Positions 16,678-25,776 of a stretch of DNA of 64,000 nt are shown in pieces; positions within the stretch are counted from its first letter, which is position 1; each line of letters starts with the position of its first letter. Source of the stretch: Alphaproteobacteria bacterium. GTDB taxonomy: Bacteria > Myxococcota_A > UBA796 > CAJQPC01. The notes below the pieces were generated by a model. That model was not told the origin of the DNA, ran no database searches, and worked only from the letters and a program-made list of their open reading frames with translations. Both the position numbers and the translations under genes were made by a program. The stretch spans positions 124,001-188,000 of the forward strand of contig JACKEV010000009.1 in NCBI GenBank assembly GCA_020632795.1, in the 5' to 3' direction.

Positions 16678-17460
16678 ATGCACGAGGACGCGATCATGTA
16701 CGAGGACGAGCGGGTCCGCCTGTTCGGCTGCGACTTCGACGTGGTGGACCTCCAGCAGGCCATCGCCCGGGTGGAGGCCTGGATCGCCAGCGGTGAGCTG
16801 CACCAGGGCTGCGGGGTGAACGTCGACCAGCTCGTCAAGATGAAGGACGAGCCGATGTTCAAGGAGATCGTCGGCAAGTGCGACCTGGTCACCGCCGACG
16901 GCACCCCCGTCGTGTGGGCCAGCAAGCTGTTCCGCAAGCCCCTGCCCGAGCGGGTCGCCGGCATCGACCTCTTCGAGGCCCTGCTGCCGGTCGCCGCGCA
17001 GCGCGGCTACAAGGTCTACCTGCTCGGCGCCAAGGAGGAGAGCCTCCAGGCCGCCAAGGCGAAGTACCTCGCCGAGAACCCCGGCCTGCAGATCGTCGGG
17101 GCCCGCAACGGCTACTTCAAGGTCGAGGACGAGCAGGAGATCGCCGAGGACATCCGCGACTCCGGCGCCCAGATGCTCTTCATCGCCATCTCCTCCCCCA
17201 AGAAGGAGCAGTTCGTGGACCGCAACCGCGAGCTGCTCTCCGGGGTGGGCTTCATCCTGGGCGTGGGCGGCTCCTTCGACATCGCGGCGGGCCTCTACAA
17301 GCGCGCCCCGAGCTGGATGGCCAAGGCCGGCGTGGAGTGGCTCTATCGCTTCATGCAGGAGCCCCGCCGCATGGGCCGGCGCTACTTCGTCGACGACTCG
17401 AAGTTCCTGGGCATGATGGCCAAGGAGGCCTGGTACACGCTGCGGGGCCGGGCGCCCTGA
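16678..17460 (+). CDS. WecG/TagA/CpsF-family glycosyltransferase (GT26)
   Basis: The 260-residue protein shows the GT26 signatures in order: GVNVDQLVKMKDEP, VTADGTPVVWASKL with the catalytic-type Asp, ERVAGIDLFEALLP, YLLGAKEESLQAA, and GVGGSFDIAAGLYKRAPSWM. It ends with GVEWLYRFMQEPRRMGRRYF, the basic C-terminal helix that binds the membrane. Family members move ManNAcA or ManNAc from a UDP donor onto an undecaprenyl-linked sugar at the inner face of the membrane. An AGGAGGG ribosome site overlaps the stop of the epimerase gene, so the two are coupled. An internal ATG at 16693 is an alternative start that matches shorter homologues. Confidence 0.9.
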   Translation: MHEDAIMYEDERVRLFGCDFDVVDLQQAIARVEAWIASGELHQGCGVNVDQLVKMKDEPMFKEIVGKCDLVTADGTPVVWASKLFRKPLPERVAGIDLFEALLPVAAQRGYKVYLLGAKEESLQAAKAKYLAENPGLQIVGARNGYFKVEDEQEIAEDIRDSGAQMLFIAISSPKKEQFVDRNRELLSGVGFILGVGGSFDIAAGLYKRAPSWMAKAGVEWLYRFMQEPRRMGRRYFVDDSKFLGMMAKEAWYTLRGRAP

Positions 17461-17467
17461 GCCAGGC

Positions 17468-18415
17468 TCAGGCGGCCAGGGCCTCAGCGAAGCGGGCCCC
17501 CAGCCGCGCGGCCTCGGCCGGCGCAGGCAGGGCGAAGGCCGGGTGCGCGCCCATCGCCTCCGCGCGGGCCGTCTCCGTTAGCCGGGCCAGGGCCTCGTCC
17601 CGGGCGGCGTCGACGCGGGCGCGCTGAGCCGGGGAGAGCTGCGCCACGAACCAGGCGTGCAGGTCCCAGGCGAGCTGGGCGTGGTCGGCCTCGTCGCGGG
17701 CGATTTGGAGGTGGGCCGCGCGCAGGGCGGGGTCGGTGGCGTGCGCTGCGGTCCAGTGCGCGGAGAGGGCGGCCCAGGTCTCGCCTGCGCAGCCCTCGAC
17801 GGCGTTGTGCAGGGCGGCCTCGAAGAGATCAGGTCGGACATCGATTTGCTGCATTGCAGCAAAGTCCCGAGCGTCCCGCCCGACCAGGGCCGCGAACAGC
17901 CGGGTGTGGGCGACCTCGTCCCGCGCGGCGGCCATGCACCGGGCCACCAGGGCCTCGGGGGCGCCCCAGCGGCGGAGCTGCCGGGCGAGCTGCACGAAGG
18001 CCACCACCGAGGCGGCCTCCAGCCGGGCGCAGGCCACGAGCTGGGCGTCCAGGGCGGCGCCGGGGGCGGGGTCCTCGACGTGCCCGAGGGGGCGGCGGCC
18101 CTTGCACCAGTACTCGATGCCCTCCCCGGCGCACTCGACGTGGCCGGTGTTGTCTTCGTTCAGGGTCAGGGTGCAGGTGTCCGCCGCGCTGACGACCCAG
18201 CCGCGCGTCGCGTTGTAGGCGAAGTCGCAGGCCGCCTCGCAGTCGATGTCGTCGGGATCGGAGACGTCCCGCTGCAGCATGATGTCGTCGATGTCCTGCT
18301 CGGTGAGGTCCTCGTCTACCTCGAAGTCCTCGGAGTCGGGGCGACAGTTCCAGGTGGACGGGCAGCCGACGCCGAAGGCGGCGACGGCGGTCAAGATGGC
18401 GTGGCGAACGCGCAT
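17468..18415 (-). CDS. Lipoprotein with ferritin-like diiron four-helix domain
   Basis: The 315-residue protein begins with a short signal ending FGVGC, a plausible lipobox with Cys18 as the modified residue. A Cys-rich acidic part follows (Cys24, 59, 63, 81, 95, 104). From about residue 120 to 270 it is helical, with the ferritin-like metal pattern: Glu133 in RLEAASVVAF, E167VAH170 in RDEVAHTRLF, Glu212 in GETWAAL and E242ADH245 in RDEADHAQLAW. These are the ligands of a diiron site that in relatives oxidises iron or stores it. A Cys-rich, lipid-anchored, envelope form is unusual. The stop lies seven bases from that of the convergent GT26 gene. Neighbouring genes do not indicate a pathway. 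The ferritin-like reading is from motif spacing only. Confidence 0.68.
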   Translation of the reverse strand: MRVRHAILTAVAAFGVGCPSTWNCRPDSEDFEVDEDLTEQDIDDIMLQRDVSDPDDIDCEAACDFAYNATRGWVVSAADTCTLTLNEDNTGHVECAGEGIEYWCKGRRPLGHVEDPAPGAALDAQLVACARLEAASVVAFVQLARQLRRWGAPEALVARCMAAARDEVAHTRLFAALVGRDARDFAAMQQIDVRPDLFEAALHNAVEGCAGETWAALSAHWTAAHATDPALRAAHLQIARDEADHAQLAWDLHAWFVAQLSPAQRARVDAARDEALARLTETARAEAMGAHPAFALPAPAEAARLGARFAEALAA

Positions 18416-18442
18416 GGGTGGCTCCGTGCTCCTGACCTGGCC

Positions 18443-20554
18443 CTACATTGCCCCAAGCACGGGTGGGTCTGCCTCGGGGACCGTGTCATGGAATCGTGTG
18501 AGGTCGATCATCAGCCGCCCGTCCGGGAGCTGGTGGATGACGTCCACGAAGCGCTCGCCCACCCGGATGTCCTCGACGTAGTAGGTGTGCCGGGCGAAGG
18601 TGGTCTGGCCGTAGGTGCCGTCGTGGCCCATCAGCGTGACGATGACGCTGGACAGCTCGCAGTCCTCGGCCTCCAGGTCCATGCCCCACAGCGGGCTGTC
18701 CTTGTCGATGACGTGGAACACGACCCAGCTCAGCATGAAGGCCGGAGTGCGAGCGCGGCGCAGCTTGAGGTCGTGGATGCGGCGGATGTGGTGGCCCTCC
18801 GGCGTCAGCTCGTCCTTGAGCAGCGCGAGGTTCACCGCCGCGTCGACCACCTCGTTGCCCCGGGCGTTGGCGGCGCGGAAGGCCAGGGTGGGCTGCCCGT
18901 CCAGGGTGGAGACCACCATCACGCGGCTGAACAGCACGCTGGCCCGGGGGCGGCTGGCCTTGGCGAACATCATCCCGGTGGCCAGGGCCACGAACAGCAT
19001 GCCGACCGCGGCCTCGATGGTGACGATGAGGTCGCCGTAGTCGCTGGCCGGGCTCATCGCCCCGTAGCCGATGGTGGACAGCGTCTGCACCGAGAAGAAG
19101 AAGGCGTGGGCGAACTGCTGGTCCCCGGTGGTGCCGATCGAGCCGGGATCCATCATGTAGAGCCCGGCGAAGCACACGTTCAGGAACAGGTAGAGGAAGC
19201 CGAAGGACAGGAGCAGTCGGGTCCAGGAGCCCTCCATGAAGAAGAAGTAGAGGTCCCGCCGCAGCTCGGAGGGGGCGCCCTTGCGGACCGCCTCGGAGAC
19301 GTCCCGACGGGCGTGCCGCCCCGGGTCCTCGCCCCGCGCCCGCCGCTCGGTCAGCTCGCGGGTGAGGACGGCCTGGTGCAGCTCCTCGGACTCCTCGAAG
19401 GGGGCCATCATCATGTCGAAGAGCACCTGGGCCACGCAGATCGCGGCCACCAGCCCTTGGAAGAGGCCTGCGCTCATGGTACCGCCGACCTGCCCCAGCA
19501 GCAGCACGATGACCGCTGAGGCCACCCGGACCCCCACCCGGGTGCGGTCGCTCAGCTCGGCGTTGCGCCGCTCGGTCACCGAGTCCACCAGCGCCACGCT
19601 GAGGAAGGTCAGCGCGAGGGTTCCGGCCAGCAGCCAGCGGTAGGGCGCATACGCCGGCTCGCCCATGTCGAAGGTGATGGCCTTCTTGACCGCCACGCCC
19701 ACCGCCGTGATGCCGATGGCCAGGGGCAGGTGGCCGTAGAGCCACATCACCCAGCTCCCCCGCTCCCGCTTGACGTGGGCGCCGGCCACGTCGTCGAAGT
19801 AGATCCACCAGACCGCGCAGGTCAGCGCCAGGTTGAAGAAGCCCTGGAGCAGATAGCCCGCCGCCACCCCGTCCTTCTCGGTGAGGTAGGAGAGCACCTT
19901 CACGAAGGACTCGCCGAGCACGATGATGGTCAGCAGCCCGTAGCGCTCGGAGAGGTGCTCCTGGTCGAGGGGGAGCTGCTGCTGGAGCGCCCGGGAGGTC
20001 TCGCTGATCGGCGCGAACATCACCGCGCCGATGCCCGCCGCCCACAGGATGTACGCCCAGGGCACCGGCAGCAGGGCCGAGAGCGCGAACGCTGCGGCCC
20101 CGGCGGCGAACACCCGGCCCCAGTAGCGGCTGTAGGCCCGCGCCTCGGGGACCTGGATCCAGGCTCGGAGGTAGAGCAGCGCGATGACCCCCTGGGCGGC
20201 GGCGTTGGCCAGGGCGAAGACCGCCGGCTCCCCGGCGAAGGCCCGGGGAGACGCGATGGCCATCGTGCCCAGCGCGAACATCTGCAGCAGCACCAGGGCG
20301 CGGTGGGGGAAGTCGTCCACGTTGAAGCGGTTGGCGAAGAACGTGAACCCGGTCCAGCCGATCCAGAGGGGCACGAAGTGGGCGGCGAAGCGGGCGAAGC
20401 CGCCCAGGGACACGTCGTCGCTCAGGGCGTTGCCGAGCTGGATGATCGCCGCGACGAAGATGAGGTCGTAGAACAGCTCCAGCCAGGAGACCTTCTTGCC
20501 TTCTTCGTGGGCCGGCGCGTGCAGGGTGGGGGCGTGAAACCAGCGGCTGCGCAT
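18443..20554 (-). CDS. LtrA domain fused to a KirBac-type inward-rectifier potassium channel
   Basis: This is a 703-residue two-part membrane protein. Residues about 20-385 match low-temperature-requirement protein A: KVSWLELFYDLIFVAAI near 20, HFVPLWIGWTGFTFF near 60, SERYGLLTIIVLGESF near 202 and about ten hydrophobic segments. After a charged linker (about 385-430), residues 432-690 form a complete bacterial Kir channel: slide helix RRDLYFFFMEGSW, two membrane helices, selectivity filter TIGYG at 494-498, and the cytoplasmic immunoglobulin-like domain with RPRASVLFSR, AFRAANARGNEVVDA, HDLKLRRARTPAF and ARHTYYVEDIRVGERFVD. The ATG at 20554 is favoured by GGAG six bases upstream; an earlier ATG at 20566 adds four residues. 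There is no stop or frameshift at the junction. The LtrA half may be a transporter or sensor gating potassium flow; that is inference. Confidence 0.88.
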   Translation of the reverse strand: MRSRWFHAPTLHAPAHEEGKKVSWLELFYDLIFVAAIIQLGNALSDDVSLGGFARFAAHFVPLWIGWTGFTFFANRFNVDDFPHRALVLLQMFALGTMAIASPRAFAGEPAVFALANAAAQGVIALLYLRAWIQVPEARAYSRYWGRVFAAGAAAFALSALLPVPWAYILWAAGIGAVMFAPISETSRALQQQLPLDQEHLSERYGLLTIIVLGESFVKVLSYLTEKDGVAAGYLLQGFFNLALTCAVWWIYFDDVAGAHVKRERGSWVMWLYGHLPLAIGITAVGVAVKKAITFDMGEPAYAPYRWLLAGTLALTFLSVALVDSVTERRNAELSDRTRVGVRVASAVIVLLLGQVGGTMSAGLFQGLVAAICVAQVLFDMMMAPFEESEELHQAVLTRELTERRARGEDPGRHARRDVSEAVRKGAPSELRRDLYFFFMEGSWTRLLLSFGFLYLFLNVCFAGLYMMDPGSIGTTGDQQFAHAFFFSVQTLSTIGYGAMSPASDYGDLIVTIEAAVGMLFVALATGMMFAKASRPRASVLFSRVMVVSTLDGQPTLAFRAANARGNEVVDAAVNLALLKDELTPEGHHIRRIHDLKLRRARTPAFMLSWVVFHVIDKDSPLWGMDLEAEDCELSSVIVTLMGHDGTYGQTTFARHTYYVEDIRVGERFVDVIHQLPDGRLMIDLTRFHDTVPEADPPVLGAM

Positions 20555-20585
20555 GGCGCACTCCATAACGGGTTACACGCGGCGG

Positions 20586-21740
20586 ATGCCGCGATCGTTC
20601 ACCGCGACCTGCGCCCCCGGGCTGGAGGAGGCCCTCGCCGCCGAGCTGCACGGCCTCGGCCTGGCCCAGGTGCGCCCGGGGCGGCGGGCGGTCACCTTCG
20701 CCGGGCCCCTCGCCGACGGCTACCGGGCCTGCCTGTGGTCGCGGGTGGCCAGCCGGGTGCTCCTGCCCCTGGCCCAGGTCTACGCCGCCGACGCCCGGTC
20801 CCTCTACGCGGAGGTCCGCCGGGGCCCCTGGCTGGACCACCTGGGGCCCGACAGCACCCTGGCCGTCCACTTCGTGGGGACCTCCCCCGCGATCCGCAGC
20901 AGCCACTTCGGGGCGCTCAAGGTCAAGGACGCCATCGTCGACGTCCTGCGGGAGCGCACCGGGCGCCGGCCCTCGGTGGACCTCGACAACCCCGACGTGC
21001 GGGTGCATGTGTTCCTCCACCGCACCCGGGCGACGGTGTCCATCGATCTCTCCGGCGACCCCCTGCACCTGCGCGGCCTGGGCCGCGACGGCGGGCCCGC
21101 GCCCCTCAAGGAGACCCTCGCGGCGGGCATCCTGCGCTACGCCGGCTGGCCCCGGGCGGGCGCGCTGGTCGACCCGATGTGCGGCTCGGGCACGTTCCTG
21201 CTGGAGGCTGCCGGGATGCTGGCCGACCGCGCCCCCGGGCTCACCCGGCCGCGCTGGGGCTTCACCGGCTGGCGGGGCCATGACCCCCGGCTGTGGCGGT
21301 CGCTGGTACAGGAGGCCGAGGCCCGGGTGCGTCCCCTCCCGGAAGCCCGGCTGTTCGGGGCCGACGCCGACCCCGAGCAGGTCCGCCGGGCGGTGCGCAA
21401 CCTCGCGGCGGCGGGCGTGGACACGGCCCGGGTGCAGCGCCGGGACCTCGCCGACGCCGGGCCCCCCACGCCCGAGCCCGGCCTCATCGTCACCAACCCC
21501 CCCTACGGCGAGCGCCTGGGGGACGACGCGGCGGTCCAGGAGGTCTGGCGCACCCTGGGCGACGTGCTGCGACGCCGCTTCCTGGGGTGGACCGCCTTCG
21601 TGCTGGCGGGCTCCCGCGAGGGCGCGAAGGCCCTCGGCCTGCGCCCGGCCTCGCGCCGGCCCCTGTTCAACGGCCCGCTGGAGGCCCGGCTGCTGGAGCT
21701 GCCCATCTCCGCGCGGCCGGTCGCCCGGGACCGGGCATAG
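20586..21740 (+). CDS. THUMP-domain RlmL-like RNA guanine-N2 methyltransferase
   Basis: The 384-residue protein opens with FTATCAPGLEEALAAEL, the start typical of RlmL/TrmN-type enzymes. It has a THUMP RNA-binding region to about residue 160, then a Rossmann methyltransferase domain. Key sites are DPMCGSGTFLLEAAG near 195 (SAM binding) and the catalytic NPPYGERLG near 305. Family members methylate N2 of a guanine in 23S rRNA or tRNA. I take the ATG at 20586 because homologues begin there; an in-frame ATG at 20553 would overlap the divergent channel start region. The acyl-CoA synthetase gene follows after eight bases, so they may be co-transcribed. The exact RNA target is not readable. Confidence 0.87.
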   Translation: MPRSFTATCAPGLEEALAAELHGLGLAQVRPGRRAVTFAGPLADGYRACLWSRVASRVLLPLAQVYAADARSLYAEVRRGPWLDHLGPDSTLAVHFVGTSPAIRSSHFGALKVKDAIVDVLRERTGRRPSVDLDNPDVRVHVFLHRTRATVSIDLSGDPLHLRGLGRDGGPAPLKETLAAGILRYAGWPRAGALVDPMCGSGTFLLEAAGMLADRAPGLTRPRWGFTGWRGHDPRLWRSLVQEAEARVRPLPEARLFGADADPEQVRRAVRNLAAAGVDTARVQRRDLADAGPPTPEPGLIVTNPPYGERLGDDAAVQEVWRTLGDVLRRRFLGWTAFVLAGSREGAKALGLRPASRRPLFNGPLEARLLELPISARPVARDRA

Positions 21741-21748
21741 GAACGTCG

Positions 21749-23293
<1,545 letters not shown>

Positions 23294-23302
23294 GATCTGT
23301 CC

Positions 23303-24214
23303 GTGCCGAACGGCTCCACCCCCGAAGACCCCACGCCCCACGCCCCCAGCGCGCAGCGCGAGGCCCGCCTTAGCGCGCTCAAGGCGGTCTTCATCGTGCC
23401 GTACTTCGCCGGACACGCGGCGATCCTGGCCTGGGGGGCCTGGGCGGTGTTCGGCGGCGCGCCTGCGCTCCCCTGGGCCGGGGCGCTGCTGTCGTCGGGG
23501 GCGGTGACGATCCTGCTGGCGTCGCTGTACAGCTTCCGGGTCCCGCGCACCTCGGTCCACCTGCCCTGGCTGCTGGCGGCGGCGGGCCTGGGGCTCCCGC
23601 TGGCGGCGGCGGGGGCGGTGACGGCGCCGGCTGCCGGGATCGTGCCCCTGGCCTTCGCGCTGTGGGGGGCGGTGACCACGCCGACGTATGTGTTCTGGTA
23701 CTCCCGCTTCGGGCGGGAGCGGGCGGCGGCGCTGGCGGTGGGCCGACGGCTGCCGGAGTTCCCCCTGACGACCCTCGACGGGGCGCGCGTCTCCTCCCGG
23801 ACGCTCCTGGGGCAGCCCACGCTGTTCGTGTTCCACCGCGGCGCGTGGTGCCCGGTGTGCATCGCCCAGCTCAAGGAGCTGTCCGACAGCGCCGAGGCTT
23901 TCGCGGCACGGGGCTGCCGGCTGGTGTCGCTGAGCCCGCAGCCCGCGGGCTTCTCCAAGGCCCTGGCCCGGCGGCTGGGCGGGCTCGACTATTACGCCGA
24001 CCCCGACCTGGAGGCGGCCCGCATCCTCGGCATCTTCCAGGCCGAGGGGGTGCCGGCGGGGTTCCGCAAGCTCGGCTTCGGGTCCGACACCGTGCTGCCC
24101 ACGGTCACCCTGGTGGACGCGGCCGGCGTGGTCCTCCTGTCCGACGAGCCCGACAACTACCGCCAGCGGCCGGCGCCGGAGCGCTTCCTCCGCCTGCTCG
24201 ACGCCCCTACTTGA
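23303..24214 (+). CDS. Membrane-anchored thioredoxin-fold redoxin (AhpC/TSA-like)
   Basis: The 303-residue protein has about four hydrophobic helices in residues 30-135, then a peroxiredoxin-like domain. That domain opens VGRRLPEFPLTTLDGARV and carries the redox site FHRGAWCPVCIAQLKEL, with a CPVC pair near residue 185. It continues GCRLVSLSPQP, YYADPDLEAARILGI and DTVLPTVTLVDAAGVV, matching AhpC/TSA-type relatives of the RGxWCPxC class. The active domain probably faces one side of the inner membrane and reduces peroxides or thiols. The start is GTG after AGGA. Its 3' end overlaps the convergent ferredoxin gene by eight bases. A link to the CoA synthetase upstream is suggested by spacing only. 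Confidence 0.8.
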   Translation: MPNGSTPEDPTPHAPSAQREARLSALKAVFIVPYFAGHAAILAWGAWAVFGGAPALPWAGALLSSGAVTILLASLYSFRVPRTSVHLPWLLAAAGLGLPLAAAGAVTAPAAGIVPLAFALWGAVTTPTYVFWYSRFGRERAAALAVGRRLPEFPLTTLDGARVSSRTLLGQPTLFVFHRGAWCPVCIAQLKELSDSAEAFAARGCRLVSLSPQPAGFSKALARRLGGLDYYADPDLEAARILGIFQAEGVPAGFRKLGFGSDTVLPTVTLVDAAGVVLLSDEPDNYRQRPAPERFLRLLDAPT

Positions 24215-24584
24215 GCAGCCGCCCCAGGGCGCGGCGGGCCTTCTCGCGCTTGCCCGCCGCCGCGGTGGCGGTCAGGCCCTCGAAGTGGGCGCGGGTCAGC
24301 GCCAGCAGCGCCTCCCGGTCGGCCTCAGGGTCGACCACCACCGCGCGGTGACCGGGCTCGAAGCCCACTGTCACGCCGTCGTGGGGGCAGACGTCCAGGC
24401 AGCCGGTGGCCAGCACGCGGCAGCGCGCGGCGGGCCCGTCCTCGGCGCGGGCGGCCTGCTTGAGCCACTGGCGCAGCTTGAGGCCGGCTTCCCGTCCGCA
24501 GGAGGGCTTCGCCGCGTCGGGGTCGCGCTGGTGGGTGCAGACCAGGACCACGCCGTGGTCCCAGGGGGGCGTCTCGTCGCGCAT
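24207..24584 (-). CDS. Thioredoxin-like [2Fe-2S] ferredoxin
   Basis: The 125-residue protein carries the cysteine pattern of the thioredoxin-like 2Fe-2S family: VLVCTHQRDPDAAKPSCG near 15-30 and ATGCLDVCPHDGVTV near 58-72. The spacings CxxxxxxxxxxxxC and CxxxC fit this family rather than plant-type ferredoxins. The protein is basic at the C-terminus (KREKARRALGRLLK). It lies four bases downstream of the RelA/SpoT-like gene on the same strand, so both are surely on one transcript. The likely role is electron transfer or redox sensing in the cytoplasm. Its conserved pairing, if real, would point to a redox input to the upstream protein; this is a hypothesis. Confidence 0.8.
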   Translation of the reverse strand: MRDETPPWDHGVVLVCTHQRDPDAAKPSCGREAGLKLRQWLKQAARAEDGPAARCRVLATGCLDVCPHDGVTVGFEPGHRAVVVDPEADREALLALTRAHFEGLTATAAAGKREKARRALGRLLK

Positions 24585-24588
24585 GGGG

Positions 24589-25686
24589 CTACCTCAGCTT
24601 GGAGAGTGAGCCGCGCAGCAGGCGGGTCTCGACCGTCTTGCGCTGGCGGGTCTTGTACTGGCTGTGGGCGTTCTCCCCCAGCTCGTTGGCCTCGGCGGTG
24701 GTCTTGTCCACCACCTGGAACTCGACCATGACGTAGACCGTCGAGCCCAGCATGTAGCGCAGCTCGGGGTCCAGGTCGGACATCAGGTCGTCGACGCGCA
24801 CCGGGAAGTCCACGATGAAGTTGAGGACCCGGTAGTTGGAGCCCGAGAAGGGGTTGTTGCCGGTCAGCCAGTCGCCGGGCCGCAGCCGCTGCCGCTGGAG
24901 CCGCCCGGAGAGCTTCGCGTAGTGGGGCTCGTCCTTCTGGGCCTTGCGCCAGTTGACCAGGGTGTTGTGGCTGGCGTTGGGGATGACGTAGTTGAACGGG
25001 AACAGGGTGCGGGTGAGGTGCGCGATGACCGGCAGGATCTCGCGCTGGGTCTCGACGACGACGCGGAAGCGCAGCTTGTCGAAGATGGTCGCCGCGATGG
25101 AGTCCCGCTTGGAGAGCAGCTTGGTGATGACCGACGTGCGGGTCTTTCGGGAGCCGTAGAAGGCCAGCAGCGGGAAGCCCTGCTCCCGCATGCCGTCGGC
25201 GTGCTCCACGATGACCTTCTCGGCCCGGTCCAGCAGCTCGGCCTCGGGCACCGGGGCGCGGTGCTTGAGATCGGCGGCGTCCATGTGGTTGATGGTGTGC
25301 ATCAGCTTGAGCAGCATGCACGCCAGGGCCTGGCGCTTGCGCACCCGCCCCGTGTAGGTCGACGCCTCCAGGAAGAGGGTCCGCAGGTCGTCGGGGTCGC
25401 GCAGATCCTTGGGGAAGTGGACCGCGTGGTGCTCCTCCAGGTAGTTGATCGCCTGGTTGAACACGAAGCGCACCCGCTCCCGGTCCCCGGCGTTGTTCCA
25501 GTCGATCCGATGGGTGGCCAGGAAGCTGTCGACCTGATCGAGGTCCGGCAGGTCCAGGCGGTGCCAGTCCAGCACCGACGTGCCGTGGAGGATGAGGCGG
25601 ACGACCTCCAGATCCTGGAGGTCGAGGCGATGCGGTTCGAACGCCGCGACGAAGGACGTGTCGACGTTGAGGATGTCTCGGGCCAA
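24589..25686 (-). CDS. Uncharacterised protein with divergent RelA/SpoT-type synthetase fold
   Basis: This 365-residue protein resembles a Myxococcota-restricted hypothetical family (from memory TIGR04552; unchecked). Reading the C-terminal half, I see the order of a RelA/SpoT nucleotidyltransferase. GSRKTRTSVITKL at 178-190 aligns with the Rel GRPKxxxSIYKKM motif. IFDKLRFRVVVET at 201-213 aligns with IFDLxAxRxxxxT, with the metal Asp at 203. SGSNYRVLNFIVDFP at 281-295 corresponds to the NGYQSIHTTV block with its Tyr. VEFQVVDKTTAEANELGENAH with YK (321-345) aligns with VEVQIRT..MH..AE.G.AAH..YK, with Glu322 and Gln324. No HD hydrolase, TGS or ACT domain is present; the first 160 residues are helical. 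The TTG start is set by GAGGAGG four bases upstream. It is followed by a ferredoxin gene. Alarmone synthesis is a hypothesis; a non-alarmone nucleotidyltransferase is the alternative. Confidence 0.62.
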   Translation of the reverse strand: MARDILNVDTSFVAAFEPHRLDLQDLEVVRLILHGTSVLDWHRLDLPDLDQVDSFLATHRIDWNNAGDRERVRFVFNQAINYLEEHHAVHFPKDLRDPDDLRTLFLEASTYTGRVRKRQALACMLLKLMHTINHMDAADLKHRAPVPEAELLDRAEKVIVEHADGMREQGFPLLAFYGSRKTRTSVITKLLSKRDSIAATIFDKLRFRVVVETQREILPVIAHLTRTLFPFNYVIPNASHNTLVNWRKAQKDEPHYAKLSGRLQRQRLRPGDWLTGNNPFSGSNYRVLNFIVDFPVRVDDLMSDLDPELRYMLGSTVYVMVEFQVVDKTTAEANELGENAHSQYKTRQRKTVETRLLRGSLSKLR

Positions 25687-25776
25687 GCGGCCTCCTCAAG
25701 GGGCCCGTCCACTCTACCGCGTCCGGAGTGCGCTGTGGGCTTGCCCCCCGATGAGGGGACCGTTACCACGCTTGGC

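Noticed and set aside
18443..20554. Two separate genes (ltrA and a channel) artificially joined
   Set aside because: The frame is continuous through the linker, there is no ribosome site or start in a suitable place, and codon use is uniform.
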